Numbered from the stretch's first letter, positions 9,864 through 18,971 are shown. The stretch is DNA of 64,000 nucleotides from a bacterium (GCA_026705465.1 JAPPAP010000032.1:66693-130692), one strand, 5' to 3'. The notes: generated by a model from the sequence alone, not told the origin. Numbers and translations are program-made.

Positions 9864-11030
9864 GTGGACTACCCCCAAGAAGCCGAGCACCACGGGCTGT
9901 TGCGGGAGACCGTACGGCGATTCGTCGAGACCGAGATGCCCCGGGAGGTGGCCCGGCAGTGGGACCGGGAAAACCAATTCGACCGGGGCATCCTGTACAA
10001 GCTGGCCGACCTCGGGTTGTTTGGCATCACCATCCCCGAGCACTACGGAGGATCGGGGCGAGACATCACCGCCACCATGATCGTGATCGAGGAGTTGTGC
10101 CGTCGCAGCACTGCGGTGGGCAGCGGCTACATCTACGGCGCCTGCTATGCGGGCATGAATCTGGTGGACACGGCCAGCGAGGAACAGCGACAGGAGTGGC
10201 TTCCCAAGGTGGCCCGGGGCGAGATGCTGTTCTCCTACGGGTTGACCGAGCCCGATGTGGGCTCCGATTTGGCCAGCGTCACCACCACCGCCGTACGCGA
10301 CGGCGACGTGGTGCGGATCAACGGAGCCAAGCGGTTCTGTTCGGGTACCACCTACACCGACTACATCTACGCCCTGGTCAACAGCAATCCCGATGGCGAG
10401 CGCTACCACAACCTTTCGTTTGTGTTGATCCCCCCTCGCCATCCGGGGGTGACCATCGAGCCCCAGCACGCCATGGGCCTCAAGGGGTCGATGACCACCG
10501 ATGTCACCTTCAGCGATGTGGAGGTGCCCGCCAACAACATCGTGGGCGGCGACGAAGGTTGGAACCAGGGTTGGACCAAACTGGCTGGCCCCGGACTGGA
10601 TGTGGAGAAAATTGAGGTGGCCGCCATGGCTTTGGGTATCGCCACGGGAGCGGTCGAAGACGCCTGGGGCTACGCCCAGGAGCGAGTGCAGTTCGGCAAG
10701 CCCATCAGCAGCCACCAGTCCATCCGCCACATGCTCTCCGAAGGCCGCACCCAGCTCCTAGCCTCCCGCCTGATGACCTACCACGCCGCCCGATTGCTGG
10801 ATGAGGAGAAGCCGGCGTCGGTGGAAACTTCGATGGCCAAGCTGTTTGTGTGCGACACCGCCAAGGACATCGTGCTGTCGATGCAGCAGGTGATGGGCGC
10901 CTATGGCTACGTGGAAGACTTCGACATGGAGCGTTACGTTCGCGACGTGCTGGTCATGCCCATCATTGGTGGCTCCTCCGCCATCCAACGAAACAACATC
11001 TCCAATCGCCTCAAACTCGCCAAGGAGTAG
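9864..11030 (+). CDS. Acyl-CoA dehydrogenase
   Basis: About 388 residues from GTG 9864. The longer frame back to 9807 overlaps the hydratase gene and lacks family sequence, so it is not used. The N-terminal helical domain contains LADLGLFGITIPEHYGGSG. The central FAD/CoA segment is SYGLTEPDVGSDLASVTT followed by RFCSGTTYTDYI. The C-terminal domain has RVQFGKPISSHQSIRHML and QVMGAYGYVEDFDMERYVRD. Most family members introduce an alpha,beta double bond with FAD and ETF as acceptor. The catalytic Glu position near the C-terminus was not fixed by alignment. It lies 10 bases after the hydratase and 6 before the APH-like gene, so the three are likely one operon. Chain-length preference is unknown. 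Confidence 0.9.
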   Translation: MDYPQEAEHHGLLRETVRRFVETEMPREVARQWDRENQFDRGILYKLADLGLFGITIPEHYGGSGRDITATMIVIEELCRRSTAVGSGYIYGACYAGMNLVDTASEEQRQEWLPKVARGEMLFSYGLTEPDVGSDLASVTTTAVRDGDVVRINGAKRFCSGTTYTDYIYALVNSNPDGERYHNLSFVLIPPRHPGVTIEPQHAMGLKGSMTTDVTFSDVEVPANNIVGGDEGWNQGWTKLAGPGLDVEKIEVAAMALGIATGAVEDAWGYAQERVQFGKPISSHQSIRHMLSEGRTQLLASRLMTYHAARLLDEEKPASVETSMAKLFVCDTAKDIVLSMQQVMGAYGYVEDFDMERYVRDVLVMPIIGGSSAIQRNNISNRLKLAKE

Positions 11031-11036
11031 CCCGCA

Positions 11037-12401
11037 GTGACCGTAACCAAAGACCCCATGGACACTGATGCCGCCACCAAGAAGGTGGTGGCCTGGCTGG
11101 AGGACAATTTGGGGGGCACGGTCACCCATGTCGATCGTCAGGCCCGGTGGCGGCCGGTATGGTTCGCCGATCTAGAGCGCAATGGCGAGCGACTCGAGCT
11201 GTGCGTGCGGGGTGATCGCACCGATATGCCACTGGTTTTCCCACTCGACCACGAAATGCGTTTGCAATCCCTGCTCGGTGATCACGGAATCCCGGTGGCC
11301 CACGTGTACGGATGGATCGACGAGCCAGCGGCCTACGTCATGGACCGGGTTCCCGGCGAGAACCACTTCGAGAACTGCACCGACGCCGAGCGCGACGCGG
11401 TGGTGGACGACTACCTGCACATTCTGGCCCGGATGCACGCCCTTGACATCCAGCCCTTCGTTGACGGGGGCATCATGCGTGCCGACCGACCCGAGGAGTC
11501 GGGCTTGCTGGGTTTGAGGCGCTACGAGCAGTTGTACCGCAGTGTGAAGACGCTCCCCGACCCGTTCTTGGAGTTCAGCTTGGGCTGGTTGCACCGCAAT
11601 CCTCCGTTCTCCCGGGGCCGGGAGTCGGTCATCGTGTGGGACACCGGACAGTTCCATCATCAAGACGGCCGGGTGCTGGCCGTACTCGACGTGGAGATCG
11701 GTCATATCGGCGACCCGATGATGGATTTGGCCGCGTGGCGCCAGCGGGACACCGTGCTCGGGTTCGGCAACTTCGCCAAGCTGTACGACCGCTACGGCGA
11801 GCTGGCCGGCGAGCCGGTGGACTTGGACGCCATTCAGCGCCACCACTTCATGTTCACCCTCTCCAACCAGCTTCCGTTCAGCGCCGCGTTGCGACAGCCA
11901 GCCCCCGACTCCGACCTGATGACCAACCTCCAGTGGTGCTACGAGACCAACCTCTTCGCCACCGAGGCCTTGGCCGAGATCCTCGACGTGGAGCTGCCAG
12001 AGGTGGAGATGCCCGAACCCCGGGAGTCCCGAGCCGAAGTGGTGCTCAACCACCTGGTGCGCAATCTGCGCACCGTGCAGATCGAGGACGAATACCTGCG
12101 CTACAAGCTGCGCACCATGTTCCGCATGGCCCGCCACGCCGCCCGTATCGACGAGATCGGCGACGCCGTCTCCGAGGCCGACTTGGACGACCTCCACGAG
12201 CTGTTGGGGCACCGACCGGAGTCATGGCTGGCAGGCGAGGCCGAGCTCGAGCAGTTTGTGCTGGCCAACGCCGACACCGACCGCTACGACGAAGCCCTGG
12301 TCACGCTGTTCCACAAGCGCAACCTGCGGGCTCAGATGCTCCTCGGCCCCGCCGGCTCAGCCATGGCCCGCCATCTCCGCATCCAGACGTTCAGCGACTG
12401 A
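11037..12401 (+). CDS. APH-like phosphotransferase-fold protein with altered catalytic loop
   Basis: 454 residues from a GTG start. An aminoglycoside-phosphotransferase-like N-terminal half is suggested by AYVMDRVPGENHFENC, ILARMHALDIQPF and VLDVEIGHIGDPMMDLA. The last keeps the metal-binding Asp and the downstream DP..DLA of the family. The Brenner loop normally reads HGDxxxxN. Here the matching stretch is VWDTGQFHH, so His is Trp and Asn appears replaced. The C-terminal 180 residues are helical and unfamiliar. Homologues (the ACAD10/FadE36 type) are often beside acyl-CoA dehydrogenases, as here, and are thought to phosphorylate a hydroxyacyl substrate. The odd loop makes activity uncertain. 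The ROK gene ends only 3 bases away on the other strand. Confidence 0.72.
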   Translation: MTVTKDPMDTDAATKKVVAWLEDNLGGTVTHVDRQARWRPVWFADLERNGERLELCVRGDRTDMPLVFPLDHEMRLQSLLGDHGIPVAHVYGWIDEPAAYVMDRVPGENHFENCTDAERDAVVDDYLHILARMHALDIQPFVDGGIMRADRPEESGLLGLRRYEQLYRSVKTLPDPFLEFSLGWLHRNPPFSRGRESVIVWDTGQFHHQDGRVLAVLDVEIGHIGDPMMDLAAWRQRDTVLGFGNFAKLYDRYGELAGEPVDLDAIQRHHFMFTLSNQLPFSAALRQPAPDSDLMTNLQWCYETNLFATEALAEILDVELPEVEMPEPRESRAEVVLNHLVRNLRTVQIEDEYLRYKLRTMFRMARHAARIDEIGDAVSEADLDDLHELLGHRPESWLAGEAELEQFVLANADTDRYDEALVTLFHKRNLRAQMLLGPAGSAMARHLRIQTFSD

Positions 12402-12404
12402 CGC

Positions 12405-13283
12405 TCAATCAGCTCGGGGCCGGCCAGCAACGGCAGCAGCCCCGATGAGCCCGCCATCGGCACCGAGAGGGCTGGGGATGATGCGAGCTCCTCGGGAATG
12501 GACCAGGCGGCAGACGCGGTCGATCTCGGCTCGGGCGGCGTCGAAGAAGTCGTCGCCGTAGCCCAGGGCCACCGACCCGCCGACCACGGCCAGGCGAAGG
12601 TCCAAGAGGTTTGCCACCGAACCCACTCCCCGACCCACCAGCGTGCCCACTCGACGGCGCATCTCCACCGGCGCATCAGCAGGGGAGACCCCATCCAACA
12701 GATCGGCGATGGCCGTGCCCGAGGCCTGGCCCTCCAGCAGGCCCACCGCACCGGCGGCATCGGCCCGTCCGCCCTCGGCCACGAAGATGTGGCCGATGTG
12801 GCCAGCGTTGCCGTCGGCGCCGTCGAGCAGCTGCCCGTTCAAAACGATGCCGCCGCCTATGCCGGTTGAAACCACCATGGCCAGGTAATTGTCCTCCCCA
12901 ACGGCTCCGCCTACCCATCCTTCCGCCAAGGCCAGAGCCTTGGCGTCGTTGTCCACCACCGCGGGCATCCCGAGGGCCTCAGACAGTCGATCTCGAAGGG
13001 GAAAGTCCCGCCACACGGCGATGTTGAGCGGAGACAGCAGTCGATGGTTGTCTCGGGATGGCCCGCCGCTGCCCACCCCGCACACGCTCACCGGCTGGCT
13101 GTGCTCCTCGAGCACTTCCCGCGCCAACTCCACAATCAGGGTGAATAGCGCTTCTTCGTCAGCAGCCTGAGACGGCCCTCGCCGTTGGCAGAGCACTTCC
13201 CCATCAGCGGCGACCACACCGACAGCCACCTTGGTGCCGCCGATGTCCACGGCCAGCACCGGGCCGTCGAGCACTATTTCCAC
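12405..13283 (-). CDS. ROK-family sugar kinase-like protein
   Basis: About 292 residues from GTG 13283; an alternative ATG at 13313 would add ten residues. The phosphate-1 motif VLAVDIGGTKVAVGV is at the N-terminus, followed by the sugar-binding DNDAKALALAEG, the phosphate-2 STGIGGGIVLNG and the GNAGHIGHI segment. A GGSVALG adenosine motif is near the end. ROK kinases phosphorylate glucose, N-acetylglucosamine or related sugars with ATP. The Cys-rich zinc motif that usually follows GHI in many ROK proteins is absent: the sequence there reads FVAEGGRADAAGAVG. There is no helix-turn-helix domain, so it is a kinase-type member rather than a repressor. Its sugar is unknown. It is divergent from the molybdopterin hydroxylase gene, with 28 bases between starts. 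Confidence 0.83.
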   Translation of the reverse strand: MEIVLDGPVLAVDIGGTKVAVGVVAADGEVLCQRRGPSQAADEEALFTLIVELAREVLEEHSQPVSVCGVGSGGPSRDNHRLLSPLNIAVWRDFPLRDRLSEALGMPAVVDNDAKALALAEGWVGGAVGEDNYLAMVVSTGIGGGIVLNGQLLDGADGNAGHIGHIFVAEGGRADAAGAVGLLEGQASGTAIADLLDGVSPADAPVEMRRRVGTLVGRGVGSVANLLDLRLAVVGGSVALGYGDDFFDAARAEIDRVCRLVHSRGARIIPSPLGADGGLIGAAAVAGRPRAD

Positions 13284-13311
13284 GGGGAGAAAGCTAATAC
13301 GCTCGGCGACC

Positions 13312-15666
13312 ATGCGGTTCACCGGCTCCAGTGTTCCCCGACGGGAGGATCCCCGACTGCTGGCCGGCGCGGGTCGGTTTGTGGACGACATCAACCGTCC
13401 CGACCTGCTGGAAGCAGTGTTCGTCCGCAGCCCAGTGGCCCACGGGCAGTTGGTTTCTGTCGATACTGATGCCGCCATGGATACCGAAGGCGTCGTAGCC
13501 GTGCTGACTGCTGAAGATTTCGCCCAGTGCTGTTCCCCCCTAGGACTGGGCATAGCCGGCCCGCTGATCGTGCCCGCTCATCTGCCTTTGGCCGACGAGA
13601 AGGTGCGCTTCGCCGGTGATCCCGTCGCCATCGTGATAGCCACCAGCCGAGCCGCCGCTGAAGACGGCGCCGATGAGGTGGAGGTCGACATCGAGCCGCT
13701 GCCCCCGATTACCACTGCCGCTGCAATGGGCGTGAACGCCGCCGCGGTGTGGGACGAAGCCCCCGACAATGTGCTTTGGTCGGGAGGGGAGGTGTGGGGC
13801 GACCCCGACGAAGCTTTCGCATCGGCCGCCCATGTCATATCAGAGACGCTCACCCAGCACCGTCACACCTGCGTCCCCCTGGAGACCCGGTGTGGATTGG
13901 CCGAGTACGACCCGTCTACCGGCAACCTCCACTACGAGGTGTCCCATCAGAATCCCCACGCGTTGCGGGTGCACCTGTCGGCCATCTTGGGGCTGCCGGC
14001 CGCCCAGCTGCGGGTAACTTGCGACAGCATCGGCGGGTCATTCGGCCTGAAGTCCAACCCCACTCGAGAGGACGTTGCGGTGTGCGCAGCCGCACGCCTG
14101 CTGGGCCAGCCGGTGCGCTGGGTGGAGGATCGGGCCGAGAACCTGGTGGCCGGTGGCCATGCCCGCGAGGAGCAGGTGAGCATTGAAGCCGCCCTCGACG
14201 AAAACGGCGTGGTGATCGGCTTGCGGGCCGATCTGGTGATGGACCACGGTGCCTATCCGTTTTTGAATCTTCCGATGTCGCTGTTCGCCAACATCATCAA
14301 GGTGCTGCTGCCCGGCACCTTGCGGGTGCGCCACTACCAGTTCCGCGGGTCGGTGGTGGCCACCAACAAGGCCTCTTTCGTGGCCTACCGGGGGCCGTGG
14401 GAGATCGAGTGCTGGGTGCGGGAGAGGCTCATGGACCTCATCGCCCGCCGGCTCGATCTCGACCCGCTGGAGGTACGCCGCCGCAACTACATGGGAGACG
14501 AGCAGTTCCCCGGCGCCATGCTCACCGGCCCCACCCTGGACTTCATGACCATCAACCAGACCCTGGACCGGGCGGTGGAACTGGCCGACTACCAGGGCTT
14601 TCGAGCCGCCCAAGCCGAAGCCCGAGCCGAGGGGCGCCATCTGGGCATCGGCCTGTGTACCTACTTGGAGCCCGGCCCCGGTCCCACCGACTACGGCCAG
14701 GCGCTGGGATTCACTTACGAGCAGCGTTCGATGCAGCGGGCTCGCGTGAAGCTGGAGCCCGACGGCTCGGTGACGCTGTTCACCAGCCAACAGCCCCATG
14801 GCCAGAACCACGAGACCACTTTGTCCCAGGTGGTGGCCGACGAACTGGGCGTGGGCATCGACGACGTGCGGGTGGTGTGCGGAGACACCGATCAGGTGCC
14901 CTTCAACATGGTCAGCACCGGAGGGAGCCGGGCCGCCACGCTGGGCGCCGGCGCCGCCCTCGGCGCGGCCCGCATCGTGCGAAACAAGCTGCTGTCGGTG
15001 GTGGCCACTTTGCTCGAGGCCAACCCTGGCGACCTGGAGATCGTCGATGGCGTGGTGGCGGTGCGGGGCTCACCCGACCGCTCCAAGACCGTCGCCGAGG
15101 TGGCCCGACTGTCCTACATGGCCCCGTTCACCCTCGACGAAGCACTGGGCGACGGATTCGACGCATCGTTCGACTTTGAGACCCCCGCTGGCGGTTGGAC
15201 CCAGTCGACCCACGTCTGCTGGGTGGAGCTGGACCCTGGCACCGGGCTGGTGACCGTGCCTCGCTATCTGGTGGTGGAGGACTGCGGAGAGATGATCAAC
15301 CCCGCGGTGGTAGAGGGCCAGATCCGAGGCGGAGTGGCCCAAGGGATATCCGGCGTCCTCTTGGAGAAGATCGTCTACGACGACAGTGGGCAGTGCACCA
15401 CATCCACGTTCATGGACTATCTGCTCCCCACCGCGGCCGAAATCCCCCGGATCGACATCGAGCACCTCGAGGGGCCCTCTCAGGGCGACGTTCCCTGGCG
15501 GGGCGTGGGCGAAGGCGGGGCCATTGGCTCCCCCGCCGCAGTGTGCAACGCCATCGAAGACGCCCTCGCCCCCTGGGGAATCAAGATCACCGAGCAATAT
15601 CTGCCCCCCAGTCGTATCCTCCAGTTCATCTCCCCCGCCGCAGAGCCAGATAGCACCGGCAACTAG
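13312..15666 (+). CDS. Xanthine dehydrogenase-family molybdopterin-binding subunit (orphan)
   Basis: 784 residues from ATG 13312, chosen because the family N-terminus (VPRREDPRLLAGAGRFVDDI) starts there; upstream residues come from the divergent spacer. It has GGSFGLKSN, GQNHETTLSQVVADELG, STGGSRAATLGAG and the GVGEGGAIGSPAA loop with the catalytic Glu. The position that is AYRCSFR in the CoxL of this window reads AYRGPWE here, so this is neither form I CO dehydrogenase nor the AYRGAGR form II type. It probably hydroxylates an aldehyde or N-heterocycle with water as oxygen source. No small or medium subunit gene is next to it, so partners must be encoded elsewhere or borrowed from cox. The cupin gene follows within 11 bases. 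Confidence 0.87.
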   Translation: MRFTGSSVPRREDPRLLAGAGRFVDDINRPDLLEAVFVRSPVAHGQLVSVDTDAAMDTEGVVAVLTAEDFAQCCSPLGLGIAGPLIVPAHLPLADEKVRFAGDPVAIVIATSRAAAEDGADEVEVDIEPLPPITTAAAMGVNAAAVWDEAPDNVLWSGGEVWGDPDEAFASAAHVISETLTQHRHTCVPLETRCGLAEYDPSTGNLHYEVSHQNPHALRVHLSAILGLPAAQLRVTCDSIGGSFGLKSNPTREDVAVCAAARLLGQPVRWVEDRAENLVAGGHAREEQVSIEAALDENGVVIGLRADLVMDHGAYPFLNLPMSLFANIIKVLLPGTLRVRHYQFRGSVVATNKASFVAYRGPWEIECWVRERLMDLIARRLDLDPLEVRRRNYMGDEQFPGAMLTGPTLDFMTINQTLDRAVELADYQGFRAAQAEARAEGRHLGIGLCTYLEPGPGPTDYGQALGFTYEQRSMQRARVKLEPDGSVTLFTSQQPHGQNHETTLSQVVADELGVGIDDVRVVCGDTDQVPFNMVSTGGSRAATLGAGAALGAARIVRNKLLSVVATLLEANPGDLEIVDGVVAVRGSPDRSKTVAEVARLSYMAPFTLDEALGDGFDASFDFETPAGGWTQSTHVCWVELDPGTGLVTVPRYLVVEDCGEMINPAVVEGQIRGGVAQGISGVLLEKIVYDDSGQCTTSTFMDYLLPTAAEIPRIDIEHLEGPSQGDVPWRGVGEGGAIGSPAAVCNAIEDALAPWGIKITEQYLPPSRILQFISPAAEPDSTGN

Positions 15667-15676
15667 CGTTGTACCC

Positions 15677-16150
15677 GTGAGCGACAACCCCATCGGCGAG
15701 CGGCGCCCGATCCGCATTGCCGACATCGAATGGGAGGATTTCGCCGACCCTGACGAGCCCGACCGGGAACCAGGTCCATTTGTGCGCTGGTTGGTGGATC
15801 CGGCATCGGGCAACCGGGTCATGCATGTGAAGTCGTGGGCAGGCCGCAACGCCGCGGCCCATTGGCACTTGTCCGACACGGTGTACTTGGTGACAAAGGG
15901 GGAGTTCATCGTGGAGGGCGAGGAGCCCTACCAGGAAGGCGACTTGCGCTGGGTACGGGGTGGATTCGCCTACGGCCCGGAGCGTTCAGGGCCCGATGGC
16001 TGCGAGTACCTGTTCTTCAGCCTCGGCCCCTACGACAAGCTCGACCCCGACGAGCACCCGCCCCCACTGGGCCGCTGGGACGACCCCTCCACCTGGGTGG
16101 ACGGCTATCCCCAAGTGGAGCGGGCCAAGCTTATTGACAGTCCCCGATGA
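15677..16150 (+). CDS. Cupin domain protein
   Basis: 157 residues from GTG 15677. A single beta-barrel cupin lies in the second half. Motif 1 is AAAHWHLSDTVYLVTKGEF and motif 2 is around GGFAYGPERSGPDGCEYLFF. Motif 1 carries two His and no canonical Glu at the usual place, so metal binding is not assured. Small cupins like this act as dioxygenases, isomerases or ligand sensors. It sits between the molybdopterin hydroxylase and a TauD-type dioxygenase, overlapping the latter by 4 bases (ATGA). This hints at a joint oxidative pathway. The specific reaction is not known. Confidence 0.7.
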   Translation: MSDNPIGERRPIRIADIEWEDFADPDEPDREPGPFVRWLVDPASGNRVMHVKSWAGRNAAAHWHLSDTVYLVTKGEFIVEGEEPYQEGDLRWVRGGFAYGPERSGPDGCEYLFFSLGPYDKLDPDEHPPPLGRWDDPSTWVDGYPQVERAKLIDSPR

Positions 16151-17004
16151 GCCTCAAGATCACCCCGCTGGACGCTGTTCTCGGCGCTGAAGTTGACGGA
16201 TACGACTTCGCCGCACCGCCGGACTCCGAGACGGCCGATGAACTGCTGTCCGCCGTGGACGAGCACCTGCTGCTCTTGTTCCGCAACCCCGAGCCGCCCA
16301 CCCCCGCCCAAGTAACCGATTTCTGCGAATCGTTCGGCCCCCTGCGACCCACATTGGCCGACAAGTCCCGCCTTCCGGGATTCCCCGGGATCAACCGGGT
16401 GTCCAATGTAGACGTCGACGGGGTGGTCGGCACCGGGGGCACCGACGTGGTGACCTTCCACTCCGACCTCAGCTTCACCCCGCCGCTCATCGAGTTCCTG
16501 TACTTGGACGCCGTGATGCTGCCGTCATCGGGCGGCACCACCAAGTGGTTGAACCTGGTCGCCGCCTACCAAGACCTCGACGACGACATCAAGGCCCGCA
16601 TCGACGACATCGGCGTGGTCTACCGCCTGCGCGACGGCCTGGACTTCGGCAGCTACTTCAAAGCCAGCGACGGCCAGTCGCTGCTGGCCGACCGCACCTG
16701 CATCTCCCTGGTGCAGACCAACCCCCGCAACGGCCGCCGCAGCGTGTGGCCCAACACCGGTCCCGACTTCGCCGCCGACGTGGAAGGCCACGGCCCCGAT
16801 GAGGGCGCCGCCCTGCTGGCCGAGCTGTTCGCCCACTGCACCCAAGACCGATACGTGTACGAGCATCACTGGAGCGTCGGGGAGTCCGTCTTCTGGCTCA
16901 ACACCCAGACCATGCACCAGCGCGAGGCCTTCCCCCCCGACCAGGTGCGCGAACTCCGCCACGTCAACATCCTCGGCCACACCGACCCCCGCCAAGCGGC
17001 CTAA
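16147..17004 (+). CDS. TauD/TfdA-family Fe(II)/2-oxoglutarate dioxygenase
   Basis: 285 residues, the family's usual length. The iron ligands are visible as His105-Ser-Asp107 in VVTFHSDLSF and a distal His257 in NTQTMHQREAF. A following Arg at about 268-271 is in place to bind the 2-oxoglutarate carboxylate. The N-terminus ITPLDAVLGAEVDGYD is typical of the taurine/2,4-D dioxygenase group. It would hydroxylate a small carboxylate- or sulfonate-bearing compound, releasing succinate and CO2. The start overlaps the stop of the cupin gene by 4 bases, so the two are translationally coupled. The substrate is unknown. Confidence 0.9.
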   Translation: MSLKITPLDAVLGAEVDGYDFAAPPDSETADELLSAVDEHLLLLFRNPEPPTPAQVTDFCESFGPLRPTLADKSRLPGFPGINRVSNVDVDGVVGTGGTDVVTFHSDLSFTPPLIEFLYLDAVMLPSSGGTTKWLNLVAAYQDLDDDIKARIDDIGVVYRLRDGLDFGSYFKASDGQSLLADRTCISLVQTNPRNGRRSVWPNTGPDFAADVEGHGPDEGAALLAELFAHCTQDRYVYEHHWSVGESVFWLNTQTMHQREAFPPDQVRELRHVNILGHTDPRQAA

Positions 17005-17017
17005 GAGGACAAGGACC

Positions 17018-17944
17018 ATGACCACACGTCAACGCTGGTTTCGTCTTGGGTCGTTGGTGGTGGCTATCGCTCTTGTCTTCGGGATGGTCGGTTCTTCGGC
17101 TGGCGGACAGGCCCCCGATGAGCGGGATGCAGTCATTGCCCGTCTCAGAGCGCAGATCGCCGAACAGGAAACCCAGATCGCAGCCCAACGAGCACAGATC
17201 ACAACGCATGAAACCCAGATCGCAGCCCAACTAACGCAGCTGAACGACTACCGATGCCGATTCGACGTCGACACCCATTTGGTTCCCAACGGCTGCACCA
17301 ATTCTGCACCGACGCAGCCGCCCACCGCAGCGGACCTACCCGCCGGCACCATCGAGCAGCAGTGGGAGCAACTCCGTCAGTGCAATGCCAGCGGCAACTA
17401 CCAGTACTCCAACCCCAACGGAATCAACCACGGTGTCTATGAATTCAGGCAATCCACCTGGGACAGACTGGCCCGCAGCCACCACTCCCACCTAGAGGGC
17501 GTGAAGCCCAGCGACGCCGCTCCCGCCGACCAAGACCGCATGGCCTATCTCCTCTACGAAGAGCTGGGATGGCGACCGTGGCCAAGCTGCGGCGCGTCAC
17601 TGCCCGCGCTCTTGCCCGGAAGCACCCCCGCGCCCACCGCGACGACAGACCCAGCCACGATTCCGATCCCCGCGGGCACCACCCAAGCGCAGTGGGACCA
17701 CCTGATCAACTGCGAATCGACCGGAGACTACAGGGCTTACAACCCCGCCGGACCGTACTTGGGCGCCTTCCAGTTCAATCAGCCCACCTGGAACGGTGTG
17801 GCCAGCCGCCACTATCCCCATCTGGAGGGGGTTGACCCCCGCGACGCCTCCCCCGCCGACCAACACCGCATGGCCTACGCCCTTTGGGAGGAGCGGGGTT
17901 GGCAGCCTTGGCCCCACTGTGGAGCGCCGTTCCGGTCGTCTTAG
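17018..17944 (+). CDS. Secreted protein with coiled coil and two Rpf-like (transglycosylase-type) domains
   Basis: 308 residues from ATG 17018. Residues about 9-30 form a Sec signal peptide, followed by a short coiled coil built on repeated QIAAQ/TQI units (about 38-76). Two homologous domains follow, at about 110-192 and 220-302. Both fit the resuscitation-promoting-factor pattern (WxxLxxCExxGxY, QFxxxTW, GWxPWPxCG). In domain two the expected catalytic Glu is present as Cys232-Glu233-Ser234, and Cys301 can pair with Cys232. In domain one the equivalent is Cys122-Asn123-Ala124, so the catalytic Glu is lost. Rpf proteins cleave peptidoglycan and promote growth from dormancy. Domain one may only bind wall. 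It lies 13 bases after the TauD-type gene but is functionally unrelated to it. Confidence 0.8.
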   Translation: MTTRQRWFRLGSLVVAIALVFGMVGSSAGGQAPDERDAVIARLRAQIAEQETQIAAQRAQITTHETQIAAQLTQLNDYRCRFDVDTHLVPNGCTNSAPTQPPTAADLPAGTIEQQWEQLRQCNASGNYQYSNPNGINHGVYEFRQSTWDRLARSHHSHLEGVKPSDAAPADQDRMAYLLYEELGWRPWPSCGASLPALLPGSTPAPTATTDPATIPIPAGTTQAQWDHLINCESTGDYRAYNPAGPYLGAFQFNQPTWNGVASRHYPHLEGVDPRDASPADQHRMAYALWEERGWQPWPHCGAPFRSS

Positions 17945-18023
17945 CGACCCTGCTTCTGGCCTGCTGCCGCGCTGCGAGCGCCCGATACCATCGTCCCGCT
18001 CGAACAATTAAGGGAGAACGTGA

Positions 18024-18971
18024 ATGCAGGGCATGAGGATCGGGGCAATGGCAGCCGAAGGCACCGGCGATCCGCCGGTGCCGGGGATGAGCGGGCCACC
18101 GGGGTTGGACGAAATTGTGGAGAACGCCCAGCGGTTCGAGGCTCTGGGACTGGACACGGCGTGGATCGCCAACATCGAGATCGACGCGGTCACCGCATCC
18201 GCGGTGGTGGGAACGGCCACCAGCCGCATCGAGATCGCCACCGGGGTGACCCCCACCCCCATGCGCCACCCCTTCGCCCTGGCCCAACAGGCCGCTACCG
18301 CCCAGGCAGCATGCGATGGGCGGTTCACCCTGGGCATTGGCCTGTGCCACCAGGGCATGGTGGAGAACCTGATGGGCCTGTCCTACGCCCGTCCGGCCCG
18401 CCAAATGAAGGAGTACCTGGAGATCGCCGGGCCCATGCTGCGGGGCGAGGGCATGAACTACCAGGGCGACATCTACACCACCCGGTGGCGAGGCCTGTCG
18501 CACGCACCCGACACTGAGATCATTGTGGCCGCCATGGGGCCGATCATGCTGGGCCACGCCGGACGCCTAGCCTCAGGCACCTTCGTGTGGGCCACCGGGA
18601 CCAATACGCTGGCCGACTACGTGGTGCCCACCATCAGCGCCGCCGCGGAAGCTGCTGGACGGCCCCAGCCCCGGGTGGCGGCCGGATTCCCCGTCTCCGT
18701 TGTCGACGACGTCGAAGCCGGCTATGCGGCTGCCGCCCGCACCTTCGCCCACTACAAGGACATCCCCTCCTATCGGGGCATGCTCGATCGGGAAGGCAAG
18801 CCCGGCGTAGAGGATCTGGCCATCACTGGTGACGAGGCCGCGGTCACCGCCCAGCTTGAGCAAGTCCGAAATGCCGGAGTCACCGACTTCGTAGCCTTCA
18901 TCTACGACACCGACGACCAGTCCCGAGCTCGCACCGAAGCGCTGCTGGGAGAATTGTCCGGCTCAGCCTGA
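18024..18971 (+). CDS. LLM-class flavin/F420-dependent oxidoreductase
   Basis: 315 residues. The luciferase-like TIM-barrel is recognisable from LDEIVENAQRFEALGLDTAWI, IATGVTPTPMRHPFALAQQAATAQAACDGRFTLGIG and the later VVAAMGPIMLGHAGRLASGTFVW. The ATG at 18024 has AAGGGAG upstream; a GTG four bases earlier is out of frame. In actinobacteria this class mostly uses coenzyme F420 rather than FMN. Sequence alone does not settle the cofactor or the substrate. The last nine bases overlap the 3' end of a small gene on the minus strand. Confidence 0.87.
   Translation: MQGMRIGAMAAEGTGDPPVPGMSGPPGLDEIVENAQRFEALGLDTAWIANIEIDAVTASAVVGTATSRIEIATGVTPTPMRHPFALAQQAATAQAACDGRFTLGIGLCHQGMVENLMGLSYARPARQMKEYLEIAGPMLRGEGMNYQGDIYTTRWRGLSHAPDTEIIVAAMGPIMLGHAGRLASGTFVWATGTNTLADYVVPTISAAAEAAGRPQPRVAAGFPVSVVDDVEAGYAAAARTFAHYKDIPSYRGMLDREGKPGVEDLAITGDEAAVTAQLEQVRNAGVTDFVAFIYDTDDQSRARTEALLGELSGSA

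Noticed and set aside
11172-12212. A 346-codon minus-strand open frame
   Set aside because: It is antisense to the APH-like gene, which has recognisable motifs and sits in an operon.
13231-13311. A longer N-terminus for the molybdenum hydroxylase
   Set aside because: These codons overlap the ROK gene and are not family-like; the ATG at 13312 is followed at once by the conserved start.
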